Positions 43,740 through 54,179 of a DNA stretch of 64,000 nucleotides are shown here, one piece after another. The position numbers and the translations under genes are program-made. The notes beneath the pieces are model-generated. The model searched no databases. It was not told where the DNA came from and worked only from the letters and a program-made list of their open reading frames with translations. Origin of the DNA: Oscarella lobularis. Lineage: Eukaryota; Porifera; Homoscleromorpha; Homosclerophorida; Oscarellidae. Positions within the stretch are counted from its first letter, which is position 1, and the number at the start of each line of letters is the position of its first letter. The stretch spans positions 3,286,001 to 3,350,000 of the forward strand of contig NC_089180.1 of the NCBI RefSeq assembly GCF_947507565.1, written 5' to 3'.

Positions 43740-44704
43740 CATGGGACTGGATCTTCCAGCCTACTTACTCCGTCTACCCAGTCTGTTCGACTCAAATGGT
43801 CATCCAATGGTTTTTCGTCTGCACGAAATTCTGTCGAAGCAGTTGTGCGACGGGCTAAAACCCGAAGACGATTTCGCCAATATACGTCTGAAATCGGTCT
43901 GTTTAATTAATAAATACATGAAGACGTAGTTCTTTCTCTGGCTTATCGATCGGAGAATGTTTTTCCAAACACGACGTAGGTCTTTACACTTCAACTATCC
44001 CGCTTGAGCACCGGAGAACCGCATGGCGCATCCAGTCTTTCAGTCAACTGTTTAATCAGTCAACCAATCTACTGCGGTACTACGTAACGCTAGCCAACAT
44101 AATGAGAATGTGTTATAATTTTAATGATGCCTGATTACCCAAAAAAACTAACCTTTTTTGCTCTTATGTGCGACTTGATCGCTCCGCAACGGCTGCGTGC
44201 CAGAGATGCTAATCACCTAAGCTTCCAAAATAACTGACGCGCAGTTGGCCCTGTCAAGCAGGGAACGCGTTAAGCTGTTCGGGATTTGAGGTTGTCCGAA
44301 TTATGATACGGGACTCTATAACACCACTCTTCATGCAACTTTGGTGATTAAACCGCAATTCTTTGCATGTAAGCAAAAAGTAATAAACTCATCATATCTT
44401 TGGAAGGTAATTATTCACCGTTTGATGTTCTATGGTCGTCGCTGCTTGTCGCAAATAGCACAGTGTGCCGATCAGAATGTCCGCGGCATTTCATGCTTGG
44501 ATGACACAAACGAAGTACGACAGCTATATAACGCACGAAAAATACTTTTATACGTATATTCAGTCGACAATAGATTCTGTTTTGTCTTGCTCAGAATTGG
44601 CATCGGCAAAAAGAAGCAATGGCCAAGAACGGAACGAGAAATCCTCTCAGGAGAAACTCGCGGAGCCAATACAGCGTTGGAGAAAAGGTTATAATACGAG
44701 CGTC
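43740..44704. other. no gene recognised
   Basis: Short plus-strand frames (43741-43929, 44341-44694, 44465-44740) show no domain. A possible exon reads FHAWMTQTKYDSYITHEKYF near 44490, which I cannot assign. Confidence 0.3.
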
Positions 44705-46006
44705 AGTGCTCTACTTTGCAAGCAAGGCCGGCATCTGTGACACAGTCCGCCCAGCCGGAGACAACACAGTTGTGCGCCCAGACTGGACCGGCGCCTGTTT
44801 TGCAGGTGAGCAGATGGTATCCACTGCGGTCGATGGCAGAGCCGCAGTTGCGCGAGGTGACGCAAGCCGCGAAGGGAAGACCCAGCCTCAAGGATGCGGT
44901 TAAGCGAAAAATCGCAAGGTTTGAGCGCGAGCATCCTTGAAGAGGGCAAAGCCTCCAACCAACGGCCAGCATTCTTGCCCTGGCACGAGCGGAGACGAGA
45001 GAGGCCACGGTTGTCCGGAGCTGCCGAGAAAACCGAGTTGACACGTACTTGATCGATGACCGACTTGAGTTGATGTTGGAGTTTGTCGCCAGCCAAAGGC
45101 AGATCGGAAACCGAAGCGATCGATGACTCAGAGGTGGACGAACAAAAACTTTCCTGAAACCGGCGTAAGGCGAACTCGAGGGAACACCTCACCGACGACC
45201 CGACAAAGGGTAAGTCGTCCACCGACGACAGAAATGGAAAACTGTCGGGGAGGGCTTGAGATGTGTGGCTCCAGCCCGCCAAGAAAGCTGCATCCAGGAT
45301 CGGTGAAAGCAAGGGCACACCAAAACCGCCCAGGCGAATTGGAAGAGATGCCTGAAGCCATTGATCGCCCGAAAGATGGCTGAGGAGCAGTGACGACATG
45401 AAGGTGGACTTTGAGACGTCGTCATGAAGTGAAGCGGCACTGTGAAGCGCCGTTGATGAGATTGTCCTTCCGAGATGGTTGAGCCGCGTAGCGTGGCAGT
45501 GTCGCAACAGGAGCAGAGCACATTGTGGGTCCTCCAGTGTGGTAATTTTGTCGCACAGCTCTTTTCCTTGCGAAGCATAAAGAAGACATTTTTCCGAAAC
45601 GAAGGCTTCGTTGCCGATAGGAGAACCGAGGATGACCGTGCCGTCGGACCGACGAGGGAGCTGAAGATCGGAGGATGCAGAGCGACGAGCGAAAATTTCA
45701 CATTTGTAGTCGGCCACGACGAGGTGAATGGCGCCGAACAGAGACTTGAGTTGGTCGAACGCGTCCGCCGAAACCGATTCGGGGCTGATGATGAAGACGT
45801 CGAGGTAGGCTAAGACGACAGCCTCGGGGTGTTCAGCTTGGACACGAGACACCAAGTCGTGAATGCCAACTGCGAACAGAAAAGGGCCCAATGGGTCGCC
45901 CTGATGAACCTTTTCCTCCGATGACAAGATGACGTGCTCGGAGTCCGTAGCAAAAACGAGAGAACCGCTGTGGCCGTACATTCTTCGGAAATGCGGCATG
46001 AGCGAG
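44705..46006 (-). pseudogene. non-LTR retrotransposon, truncated second copy
   Basis: Corresponds to 34045-35345 of the full element, on the minus strand. The frame 45999-44689 is open, but the catalytic box reads VLAYLDVFIIS: one of the two aspartates has been lost by a three-base deletion, so it could not polymerise. Near the 3' end the frames shift (LNRILEAGSSLRGL, and elsewhere CVTSRNCGSAIDRSG). Both ends are internal to the element, which is unusual for simple 5' truncation and points to later recombination or deletion. Confidence 0.8.
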
Positions 46007-46078
46007 AAGTCCTAGAAGGCAGCACTGGTTACGCATATCAAAGGAGAAGTGGGGAGTGTTGCTAATTCTATTATGCAA

Positions 46079-46810
46079 TTAAGTGACGTCAAGCTCCGTA
46101 ACGTGATCCCTCTTTTTCAGTTCCTTATCCTGTTCGTCTAACTCGTCTTCGGTCTCGTCATCGCTGTCTTCCGTTGCATTTTCGCCCTCACCGTCTTCCA
46201 CATCGCTGTCTTCACTCTCGCTGTCAGTCTTTCCCACAATGAATTGTCTGCAATGATATTTTTGGCGTCTCGACGGTATATCTTTACCCTTCCTGACATC
46301 AATGCAGCGATGCAAATTAACGTCAGATTTTGCAAATGACAAATCTATTCTTCTTATTTCATTTTCGTTGTGTCTCTAATAACATTTTTCACGACACCAG
46401 GCAGCATTATGACGACGTTTACAATTAAGATTTCCCAATTTCTTTGACAAACTCTTCAATATTCCCATCACACCAAAAAACTTGTTAACCAAACAAAGAG
46501 CAAGCTCTAAACCACGCAGAAATTTACTAACGAAACAAACAGGTAAAATGAAACAAACCTTTGACAGCTTATCATTCTTCGGTTAGTGCTCTGAAAATTT
46601 CACCCCCTGCTCACATGATTTTATTTGACTCCTCTTCGATTTCCAGCGCTTTCTTTGACTCTGATTTCTCAACGGCTTCCTTCGCTATTTGCTTCAGTTC
46701 ATCTTTAGTTTTTAGAGCTGTATTGATGTCGGCTATTTGCCCTAAACGAAGTAGTGGAACCAACGGCTGCTGTCGTCGTGGCGGCTGCTGTACTGAAGGG
46801 CGCAAAACCG
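46079..46810 (-). CDS. unknown charged protein, two exons (copy A)
   Basis: From the minus strand: an exon near 46805-46611 (RRQQPLVPLLRLGQIADINT, ELKQIAKEAVEKSESKKALE), then a segment near 46480-46360 (GVMGILKSLSKKLGNLNC), and a final frame to 46079. The last has basic and Cys/His residues (KYHCRQFIVGKTDSESED) followed by a long acidic run. The same frames are kept in copy B. I recognise no family; the mix of a basic Cys/His part and an acidic tail suggests a nucleic-acid-binding or transposon accessory protein. A TAA-like break near 46380 may be an intron or a lesion. Confidence 0.35.
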
Positions 46811-47102
46811 ATTCTAATATGGGTTGCCCCAGTTTCGCCGTGAAGTGATTAAACTTTCGCTAAATGAGCGGTTAATTTTTGAATTGCCTATCTTCTTTCG
46901 TTCTTCGATTAAAAAGTTTTACGACATTTTATATCTTATTCTCCAATGCCGTTAAAAAGTTTTCACTATCCTGCACGTGGCGTGATCGTGGCCCAGGTTG
47001 CGATGGCTTTATCAACGCAAAAAGCAAAGACATGGTGTACCAGACAGGGTGCACCAGACAGGGTGTACCTATCACTGAAAAGAAAGTACGAAGTGATGAA
47101 AT

Positions 47103-47570
47103 TTGAATGTCCCTCTCATAGTCTTCAGTAAGTGGCAAGCAGACAGAACCAATGCCGACGAGCTTGGCTACGTCGCAAAATACAATCCGGATGCGAGCGC
47201 CAAACTCCCACACGTCTTTCTTCACGCTTTGAAAGACATCTTTGATCAGCTTTTCGACAGAGATCTACTACAGAGTTGTAAAGAAGAAAAACTACAAAAT
47301 GCGGTAAAATACCATTCAAAAACCGCTGTTTCTTATTTTCTTCTATAGAATGAGTCCTTCCACAGTGTCTTGTGGACATTTGATATAAAGAAGAAATTTA
47401 GAGAAAAATTTCCTCGCAGCGTTGCCGCAAAACTGGCAGCTTTGATTTATAATCACGGAACTATAGCTTTTTGCAGGCCTAATTGCGTGTTGGATTTGGA
47501 CATCGAAAAGCTTTTGTTTAAAATTTGCCAGTCAATAGATGGGGTGACACAGAATGTATTTATCAACTAA
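47103..47570 (+). pseudogene. Mutator-like transposase C-terminal part (copy A)
   Basis: The plus strand encodes SKWQADRTNADELGYVAKYN, LPHVFLHALKDIFDQLFDRD and LLQSCKEEKLQN. A 45-nt GT-AG intron (47304-47348) then joins to NESFHSVLWTFDIKKKF and KLAALIYNHGTIAF. The pattern SWCKwq...LP..v...i.pIF..L...LL..Cl...TQN-NESF.s.iW matches the Mutator-like transposase domain seen in many invertebrate elements. The catalytic start is missing or undetected. The intron makes it look like a once-expressed gene; identical sequence in copy B does not help decide whether it still functions. Confidence 0.55.
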
Positions 47571-47791
47571 ATTACACTGATATTTAGGAAAGAGAGTACC
47601 ATCAGACAATGAGAGGAAACGAGTGGTGGAAGAGGAACAGAAAAATGACGAGAGGCGATAAAAGAAGAGTCAAGGACACCCAGGAAACGGATTCATTAAC
47701 AAATGGAGGTCAGACTATGCAGGGTTTGTGAAATACTTCGAGGACTATTATGCAAATCGACCAGGTTTCACCTACCAGATGTTCTAAAGTC

Positions 47792-48371
47792 CATCAATTT
47801 CGCTCGTTTCTCTTTTTCGCACTCCGTCAATTTTCGATCAGAAAGCGGTACTTAAACGTTGGTTCTCCGCTGTGGATGCGCACGTGGACGTTCAAATTCT
47901 TCGCTTGTCACCCAATCTGACGTTCAAGAATCATAGACAATGCAATGGCGGTGGCGGACGGTACAACGCGAGCTCGATAAAAAGCTGGCCTTCCTCCGTC
48001 GATGCGCATGCTGAAAGCGCTATGGAGAAAAAGGTAAGGATAACTGTAGCTTTTTCGAACGAGCATCATCATAACACTTGCGTTTGCTTCTTTCTCCGAG
48101 GCTCTTCAATAAGGGCCAATGTTCTCAGCTAATACCAACAGACGACCGGAAATCAACTTCAATATCGCATCGTTTCGAGTAGTCGGCGCGACGTAGTAAG
48201 ATTGACCTAAAATGACATCGCAAAAATTTTCATATTGGTGACTTTAGGTGCTAAATCGTCCTTCAGCTCAAATTTTTCATCGTCATCGTCGTTGTTGTCT
48301 TCATCATCAGCGTATTCTTAACAATACCAAAGTTTTATCTGAAGAGCGCTGAGACATTAATAATTAATTAA
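47792..48371. other. no gene recognised
   Basis: Junction between the duplicated unit and the piggyBac exon. A plus-strand frame at 47872-48132 cannot be assigned; 48270-48370 ends in an AT-rich tract before an acceptor AG. Confidence 0.3.
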
Positions 48372-48373
48372 AG

Positions 48374-48913
48374 GCTGCTTTCGATGCCGAGATCTTCGAC
48401 GAAGCAGAGAGTTTCACCTTTGCTGGACCAGGGGACCTCTACTTCGACAACGTTTTCTCCAGCCCACGTCTTGCAGCAAAATTACTTCAACGCAACACTT
48501 TTCGCATTGGAACTGTTCGTCAAAATCGTTCCTGTTTTCATAAAAAAGTACTCGAAGTCGACGCTAAATCTGCGGCAAGGGGCTCTTCGTCTGGCGCTTG
48601 GGCTTATTTTGCTAGCGACGCTGAGTTTGATGACAGCTGCAGAATTCATTGCCTGTCATGGGTTGACAAGAAGCAGGTCACCCTCATCAATAATCTCTGC
48701 CCAGAAAATCTTTTTACTACTGTAAAGAGAAAAGGCAAAGACGGCTCAGTGACACCAGTCCCTTGTCCCGCTGCCGTTCGCTACTACAACAAGTATATGG
48801 GCGGCGTCGCCCTGGCAGACAACCTTCGCCGCACATATTCGTTTTCTTGCGATAGTACATGCGCATATTCTGATATCTTCTCGAATCGGCTGCCGTCAAT
48901 GCGCATATTTTGA
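48374..48913 (+). pseudogene. piggyBac-type transposase, C-terminal exon
   Basis: From the acceptor AATTAATTAAAG the frame, which has no start Met of its own, reads DLYFDNVFSSPRLAAKLLQR, NTFRIGTVRQNR, CRIHCLSWVDKKQVTLINNL and YYNKYMGGVALADNLRRTYS, then stops. These are the landmarks of piggyBac transposases (the YfDNfftS Asp, GTvrxNR, W-x-DkxxVxlLs, YNxxMGGVD). In the last motif the family's D is replaced by A (MGGVALAD). The N-terminal part with the other catalytic Asp residues is not upstream, and no TTAA ends were found. Confidence 0.7.
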
Positions 48914-49006
48914 AGCGACGGAAAACAAAGTGCCGCAAATTTTTTTCGCAAAGAACTGGGTTAAAATTCAACTCCCGAATGCGGTACGTACATGTCTTCC
49001 GACCAT

Positions 49007-49640
49007 TCACGTTTCCGTTTGCGTATAGGTGGGATGGTAGTGAAAACGGCGGGAGACGGCACGGCAGAGTTGAATGCATGCCATCTTTGGCCATGGCTTT
49101 TTTGGCAGCGCGTCGATGACTGCGTCGAGGTACGCGTCGGCGTCGACGATAAGCTCGTCTTGTTCTTCCGACGTGTCCTGTAAGGGAGCGTGCGAAAGTG
49201 TATCCGGAGTGTACATTTCCTTTCGGGGCAATGAGAAATCGTGAAATTGAAACGACGGAGGCAAAGCTGGAAACGTTGAATACGTTGCTAAGATACTCTA
49301 GACATTTGAGAGGGCTCAGCAAAGGGACGAGAGGTTTGTGATCCGTAACGATGTGGAAATCCATGCCAAGCAGATAATCACTGAAGCGATCACAAGCCCA
49401 GCTGAGTGCGTAAGCTTCTTTTTCGATTTGCGCGTAGCGTTGTTGAGCAGAATGAGCGACTTTGATGCGAAAGCAACGGGACGCCAACGATACGCGCCGT
49501 CGTCTTGTTTCTGCATGAGAATTGCGCCGAGACCGAAGGACGAGGCATCGGCGGAGACTGTTGTTGCCCGTTGAGGCGAATAGTGAGCAAGAACGTTGGG
49601 CAAAACGATGTCTCGGAAGGGAATGAAAAAAGACGAATTC
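49007..49640 (-). pseudogene. Ty3/gypsy RNase H fragment
   Basis: Minus strand: VLAHYSPQRATTVSADASSF and GLGAILMQKQDDGAYRWRPV give RNase H. After a frameshift come QRYAQIEKEAYALSWACDRF and YLLGMDFHIVTDHKPLVPLL, then a further gap and KEMYTPDTLSHAPLQD, the usual connection motif. The copy has at least two frame changes and a small deletion near 49300. It is a different gypsy lineage from the pol at 36.6 kb (VTDHKPL against VTDHRPL, and different flanks). Confidence 0.75.
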
Positions 49641-49702
49641 AGTCGAAGTATACGGGACAGGAGGTAAAGGAGCGAGACACAGCTGGAACCATCGCATATC
49701 AT

Positions 49703-49760
49703 ACAAAAAATAACGTGACATCGGCTAGTTACCAATCCCTCTCCTATTTTATCTCTGGCG
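49703..49760 (-). repeat. terminal-repeat-like segment, inverted partner of 4262-4346
   Basis: Minus-strand CAGAGATAAAATAGGAGAGG then GATTGGTAACTAGC matches the segment at 4262. It marks the upstream border of the gypsy RNase H remnant. Confidence 0.55.
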
Positions 49761-49942
49761 TCACCGTTGTGTTTCTTAAATTATCCCGGATGTAGAACCC
49801 TTCGTAAAAAACGCTATTTGCAACTAATCTGTTTCCGTCTTTGTGAAGCGTCTGTTCTTTTTTATTCGTTCGGGTCTTCGGTTTTTAAAGCAAAACCTTA
49901 CTTGATGACGTAATTGTGACAAAGAGCGCGCTAGCGCCTTTT

Positions 49943-50210
49943 TTATTCGTTTGTTGGGTAGGCAAACTGTAGAGAGTTGGCAGGGAAGCCTCCTTCAAAT
50001 CCACGAGAGAATAGCGTGGAGGTTATATAAGGTAGAGAGAAGTGCGAGAAGTACTCTCTGTCCAGCCTGAGTTGGCCGATCACAAAGTGCCAATAAAATC
50101 TCGTAGACGCGCCGCTCTTACCTTGTTCGATGACGCAGAACGACGGGAATTTTTGTGGACTGCTTTCGCGTTGATATCTACAAGTCCTAGTGTGCAGCAC
50201 TGGTTACGCA
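49943..50210 (+). promoter_or_regulatory. possible LTR or transposon promoter region
   Basis: Contains a TATA-like TTATATAA at about 50023 and AATAAA at about 50093, followed by TGGTTACGCA, which could serve as a primer-binding site. These are the parts of an LTR in the usual order, but no second LTR was found, so this is only a suggestion. Confidence 0.3.
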
Positions 50211-50289
50211 TACCGTTGATTTCAAGAAGGTTGTCTCACCTATTCGTAGATGTTGTGAACCCGGAAGTAAGAGGCGTACGCTATTTCAC

Positions 50290-51325
50290 AATGTCTCATC
50301 AGCAGCAGAACTTCAGATTCGTTCTCCTTCCTCAGCAAAGCGCGGCTCCGGCCGTTCTTCACACTACTTCAGCAACTCTTTCTTCCGCTAAACAAGGCGT
50401 GGGCATCATCTCTGCGGCGGCCAACAAGAACGTCGCGCGCGTAACCCAGCCAGTCGGCACGTTTCTCACACCTGCTGCTTCTCACTCAAGTTCTTTTGAA
50501 CAGCAACCGGTGGCAAATCGTCGGTTTGACGTGAAAGTGAGGATACTTGGCCCAGGAAAGCGTCAAGCGAGAACGTTCTCGATGCGCAAATTCGATCCTT
50601 GCTCTGTCGCATGTCGTGAAGACCTCAAGGACATTTTCCGAGACGAGTTTCTTTCTGAAATAGGAGATAATTGCGTATCGAACTTAGGGTATATTAAAAG
50701 TGGCTCGAAAGTTTGGTACGTGGCGAAGAAGACGTCAAAGAAGTCATGACGTGGCTAAAGCGCAAAGGAGACATTACTTTCTGGTTAGCGCTCACTGAGC
50801 AAAAGCATGGCGATTCAGACAGTGAGTCTGACAGAGAAAAGAGTTCTCCCAAACGAAAAAAAGGCTCGCACTCAATCTGATAAAGTGAAAGTAGATCGAA
50901 TCGAGTGCACTATAAAGCAGCTGCAGGATCTTCACAAAGACAAATTTAGCAACCTTCAATATCGTTTGTGGGCTGAGATGATTGATGTTGACAGCCACAA
51001 GTCTCTGGATTATCCCCCAAATGTTCCAGCATTTGGAGGCATGCAGCAGAATCCTAAACGACTGACTCTCGCCAGTGCAGTCACGGAATTAGGCACTGCA
51101 ATCGCCACGGCTGTCTCGGGTCGCTCTGTTCCATTAATGGAAAGCCCCAAATCGTCAACCGGTGGCGATCGAAAGAGCATCACACCTACGCGTAAAGCTG
51201 ATATTCGCAGCAAGTACATAACCCAGCTAAGAGAGCTTCACCAACTTCTCGATGTCGGTGCTATTGAAGAGAAAGAGTACGTGGAGCAGAAAAGTATTGT
51301 TATGGATGAACTAAAGAGTATTTGA
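50290..51325 (+). pseudogene. transposon-borne cargo protein, two frameshifts
   Basis: The first frame (50290-50749) has RFVLLPQQSAAPAVLH and FDVKVRILGPGKRQARTFSM, RKFDPCSVACREDLKDIF, GYIKSGSKVW. One frame over it goes on as VKEVMTWLKRKGDITFWLAL and a Ser/Asp/Lys-rich linker, then back to KVKVDRIECTIKQLQDLHKD, QYRLWAEMIDVDSHKSLDYP (50807-51325) and a helical end ELHQLLDVGAIEEKEYVEQK. Read together they form one protein of roughly 340 residues. The YxLWAxMIxxxxHxSxxxPPNVP block is familiar from uncharacterised cnidarian/sponge genes, not from transposases. Function unknown; two indels (near 50715 and 50875) break it in this copy. Confidence 0.55.
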
Positions 51326-51462
51326 AAACAGGCGTTTCACAGTTTGGTTGAGTTGTGTTACGTCACAGGATTACAGTAAGCATACAGTTTAACGACTTAT
51401 TTTTACAGCTTGGTTGAGTTGTGTTACGTTACAGGATTACAGTAAGCATACAGTTTAACGAC

Positions 51463-52440
51463 TTATAAAGACATATATCCACTATGAGCTACATACTGAG
51501 TGCAATCTTCAGAACTAACGTGTATGAATCCATTTAATATCTGTTCTCGAAGGGAGGCTTCGTTTCCAATACAACTGTCGTGTTGTCGCACGTAATACTT
51601 GACTTTAGAAAAAACCTCTTCGATCGGGTTCATATCTGGACTATATGCCGGAAGAAACTTGAGAAGGACGCCTACACAACGAAGAAGTTCAGATACTTCA
51701 GGAATATGATGTATAGAAGCATTGTCCATGACAACAATACTGTGAGAATTAATTCCATTAAACGGCATAAGGTGAGGCAGCAAAGTTTTTCGCAAAAACA
51801 TCAAAAAAGTTTCTCCATCGACGCCGTGAGTGCAAAGATTGACATCTAACACTCCATTAATTGACATGGCAGCAATTGCGCTGATCCTGCGTCCACGACG
51901 GAGAGCAGTTACCTCAGATGCAGGCGTGCCTTGCAGTGAATACCCATACCGTCTTTGACAGTTTCGTAAATCGAAGCAAGCTTCGTCAAGGAAAACGAAC
52001 ATATCTGGGGTATAAATACCTGCCTCAATGGTCTCCAACCGAAAGACGTCTCTGCGTTCTTCGTCCCTCTGGGAAGCAATTCTATTCAGCTTTTTGTGGC
52101 TGAACCCAAACCTTCTCAATGTCCTCCAAACGGTTGCTTGAGATACCTCTCGTCCACTTTGCCTTTGAAGCTCCTCTGCCAGTTCTCTCACATAAACGCT
52201 TGGTTTACGCAAAGCGAGTTGCACAACCATAAATTCGTCGAAGTTTCGGAGAATCCGTCGTGGACCGTGCCGTTGCATCAAAGCTCTGACGTCGGTCGTT
52301 CGCTGAAATAATAGTAAATACCTTCTGACGGACTTTTTCGATATGTAGAGAAGGCGAGAAACTTCAGAAATGCTCTTGTTTTGAAGAAGAACCAACCAAA
52401 CGGCTCTCCATCGTAAATCGGGCGAGTAAGCTTTCGGCAT
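51463..52440 (-). CDS. IS630/Tc1-mariner-type transposase, intact
   Basis: A 325-residue frame with a full domain set. The N-terminal helix-turn-helix reads YSPDLRWRAVWLVLLQNKSI, SEVSRLLYISKKSVRRYL. A winged second HTH follows (EVSQATVWRTLRRFGFSHKK). The catalytic triad is MFVFLDEACFD, IVVMDNASIHH and AYSPDMNPIEEVFSKVKYYV, a DD34E spacing by my count. It cuts and pastes the element at TA sites. There are no stops or frame changes, unlike nearly every other transposase in the window, so this copy may still be active or was recently. Start: the Met at 52440, 91 bp inside the right end. Confidence 0.92.
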   Translation of the reverse strand: MPKAYSPDLRWRAVWLVLLQNKSISEVSRLLYISKKSVRRYLLLFQRTTDVRALMQRHGPRRILRNFDEFMVVQLALRKPSVYVRELAEELQRQSGREVSQATVWRTLRRFGFSHKKLNRIASQRDEERRDVFRLETIEAGIYTPDMFVFLDEACFDLRNCQRRYGYSLQGTPASEVTALRRGRRISAIAAMSINGVLDVNLCTHGVDGETFLMFLRKTLLPHLMPFNGINSHSIVVMDNASIHHIPEVSELLRCVGVLLKFLPAYSPDMNPIEEVFSKVKYYVRQHDSCIGNEASLREQILNGFIHVSSEDCTQYVAHSGYMSL

Positions 52441-52572
52441 ATTTTGAAAGAGGAGCCGTGCGTATGCGCAGCACCGCCTGTTCCGGGTTCACAACGTCGG
52501 CCGTGAGGGACAACCTTCTTGAAATCGACGGTATCAAAGGAGAAGTGGGGAGTGTTGCTAATTCTATTATGC

Positions 52573-53305
52573 AATTAAGTGACGTCAAGCTCCGTAACGT
52601 GATCACTCTTTTTCAGTTCCTTATCCTGTTCGTCTAACTCGTCTTCGGTCTCGTCATCGCTGTCTTCCGTTGCATTTTCGCCCTCACCGTCTTCCACATC
52701 GCTGTCTTCACTCTCGCTGTCAGTCTTTCCCACAATGAATTGTCTGCAATGATATTCTTGGCGTCTCGACGGTATATCTTTACCCTTCCTTACATCAATG
52801 AGAGAGATGCAAATTAGCGTCAGATTTTGCAAATGACAAATCTATTCTTCTTATTTCATTTTTGTTGTGTCTCTCATAACATTTTTCACGACACCAGGCA
52901 GCATTATGACGACGTTTACAATTAAGATTTCCCAATTTCTTTGACAAACTCTTCAATATTCCCATTACACCAAAAAACTTGTTAACCAAACAAAGAGCAA
53001 GCTCTAAACCACGCAGAAATTTACTAACAAAACAAACAGGTAAAATGAAACAAACCTTTGACAGCTTATCATTCTTCAGTTAGTGCTCTGAAAATTTCAC
53101 CCCCTGCTCACATGATTTTATTTGACTCCTCTTCGATTTCCAGCGCTTTCTTTGACTCTGATTTCTCAACGGCTTCCTTCACTATTTGCTTCAGTTCATC
53201 TTTAGTTTTTAGAGCTGTATTGATGTCGGGTATTTTCCCTAAACGAAGTAGTGGAACCAACGGCTGCTGTCGTCGTGGCGGCTGCTGTACTGAAGGGCGC
53301 AAAAC
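52573..53305 (-). CDS. unknown charged protein, two exons (copy B)
   Basis: Same frames as at 46079-46810: a helical charged exon at 53302-53108 (LGKIPDINTALKTKDELKQI), then FFGVMGILKSLSKKLGN near 52975, the Cys/His-basic segment and the acidic tail ending at 52573. Preservation in both copies may merely reflect recent duplication. No family recognised. Confidence 0.35.
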
Positions 53306-53598
53306 CGATCCTAATATGGGTTGCCCAGTTCCACCGTGAAGTGATTAAACTTTCGCTAAATGAGCGGTTAATTTTTGAATTGCCTATCTTCTTTCGTTCT
53401 TCGATTAAAAAGTTTTACGACATTTTATATCTTATTCTCCATTGCCGTTAAAAAGTTTTCACTATCCTGCACGTGGCGTGATCGTGGCCCAGGTTGCGAT
53501 GGCTTTATCAACGCAAAAAGCAAAGACATGATGTACCAGACAGGGTGCACCAGACAGGGTGTACCTATCACTGAAAAGAAAGTACGAAGTGATGAAAT

Positions 53599-54066
53599 TT
53601 GAATGTGCCTCTCATAGTCTTCAGTAAGTGGCAAGCAGACAGAACCAATGCCGACGAGCTTGGCTACGTCGCAAAATACAATCCGGATGCGAGCGCCAAA
53701 CTCCCACACGTCTTTCTTCACGCTTTGAAAGACATCTTTGATCAGCTTTTCGACAGAGATCTACTACAGAGTTGTAAAGAAGAAAAACTACAAAATGCGG
53801 TAAAATACCATTCAAAAACCGCTGTTTCTTATTTTCTTCTATAGAATGAGTCCTTCCACAGTGTCTTGTGGACATTTGATATAAAGAAGAAATTTAGAGA
53901 AAAATTTCCTCGCAGCGTTGCCGCAAAACTGGCAGCTTTGATTTATAATCACGGAACTATAGCTTTTTGCAGGCCTAATTGCGTGTTGGATTTGGACATC
54001 GAAAAGCTTTTGTTTAAAATTTGCCAGTCAATAGATGGGGTGACACAGAATGTATTTATCAACTAA
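53599..54066 (+). pseudogene. Mutator-like transposase C-terminal part (copy B)
   Basis: Identical in encoded residues to copy A from SKWQADRTNADELG to IDGVTQNVFIN, with the same 45-nt intron (about 53800-53844). Confidence 0.55.
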
Positions 54067-54179
54067 ATTACACTGATATTTAGGAAAGAGAGTACCATCA
54101 GACAATGAGAGGAAACGAGTGGTGGAAGAGGAACAGAAAAATGACGAGAGGCGATAAAAGAAGAGTCAAGGACACCCAG

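Larger units (their letters stand above)
46038..47791. repeat. segmental duplication, copy A
   Basis: Over 1.75 kb this is nearly identical to 52534-54288, in the same orientation. Its left neighbour at 46010-46037 (GCAGCACTGGTTACGCATA) matches 50184-50212, so it preserves the unbroken target of the transposon that lies between those parts in copy B. The unit holds a minus-strand charged gene and a plus-strand Mutator-type transposase end. Confidence 0.9.
50213..52531. mobile_element. complete Tc1/mariner/IS630-like transposon with cargo gene
   Basis: The ends are inverted repeats of about 50 bp: CCGTTGATTTCAAGAAGGTT on the left and, on the complementary strand of the right end, CCGTCGATTTCAAGAAGGTT; both continue to GTTGTGAACCCGGAA. 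TA stands on each side (50211-50212 and 52532-52533). The homologous unoccupied site GCATATCAAAGG at 46034-46045 has a single TA, proving insertion and target duplication. The transposase lies on the minus strand and an unrelated gene on the plus strand, tail to tail. Confidence 0.9.

Noticed and set aside
46929-47225. 98-codon minus-strand frame, repeated at 53425-53721
   Set aside because: It is the antisense shadow of the Mutator-type coding segment and is conserved only because the whole unit is duplicated.
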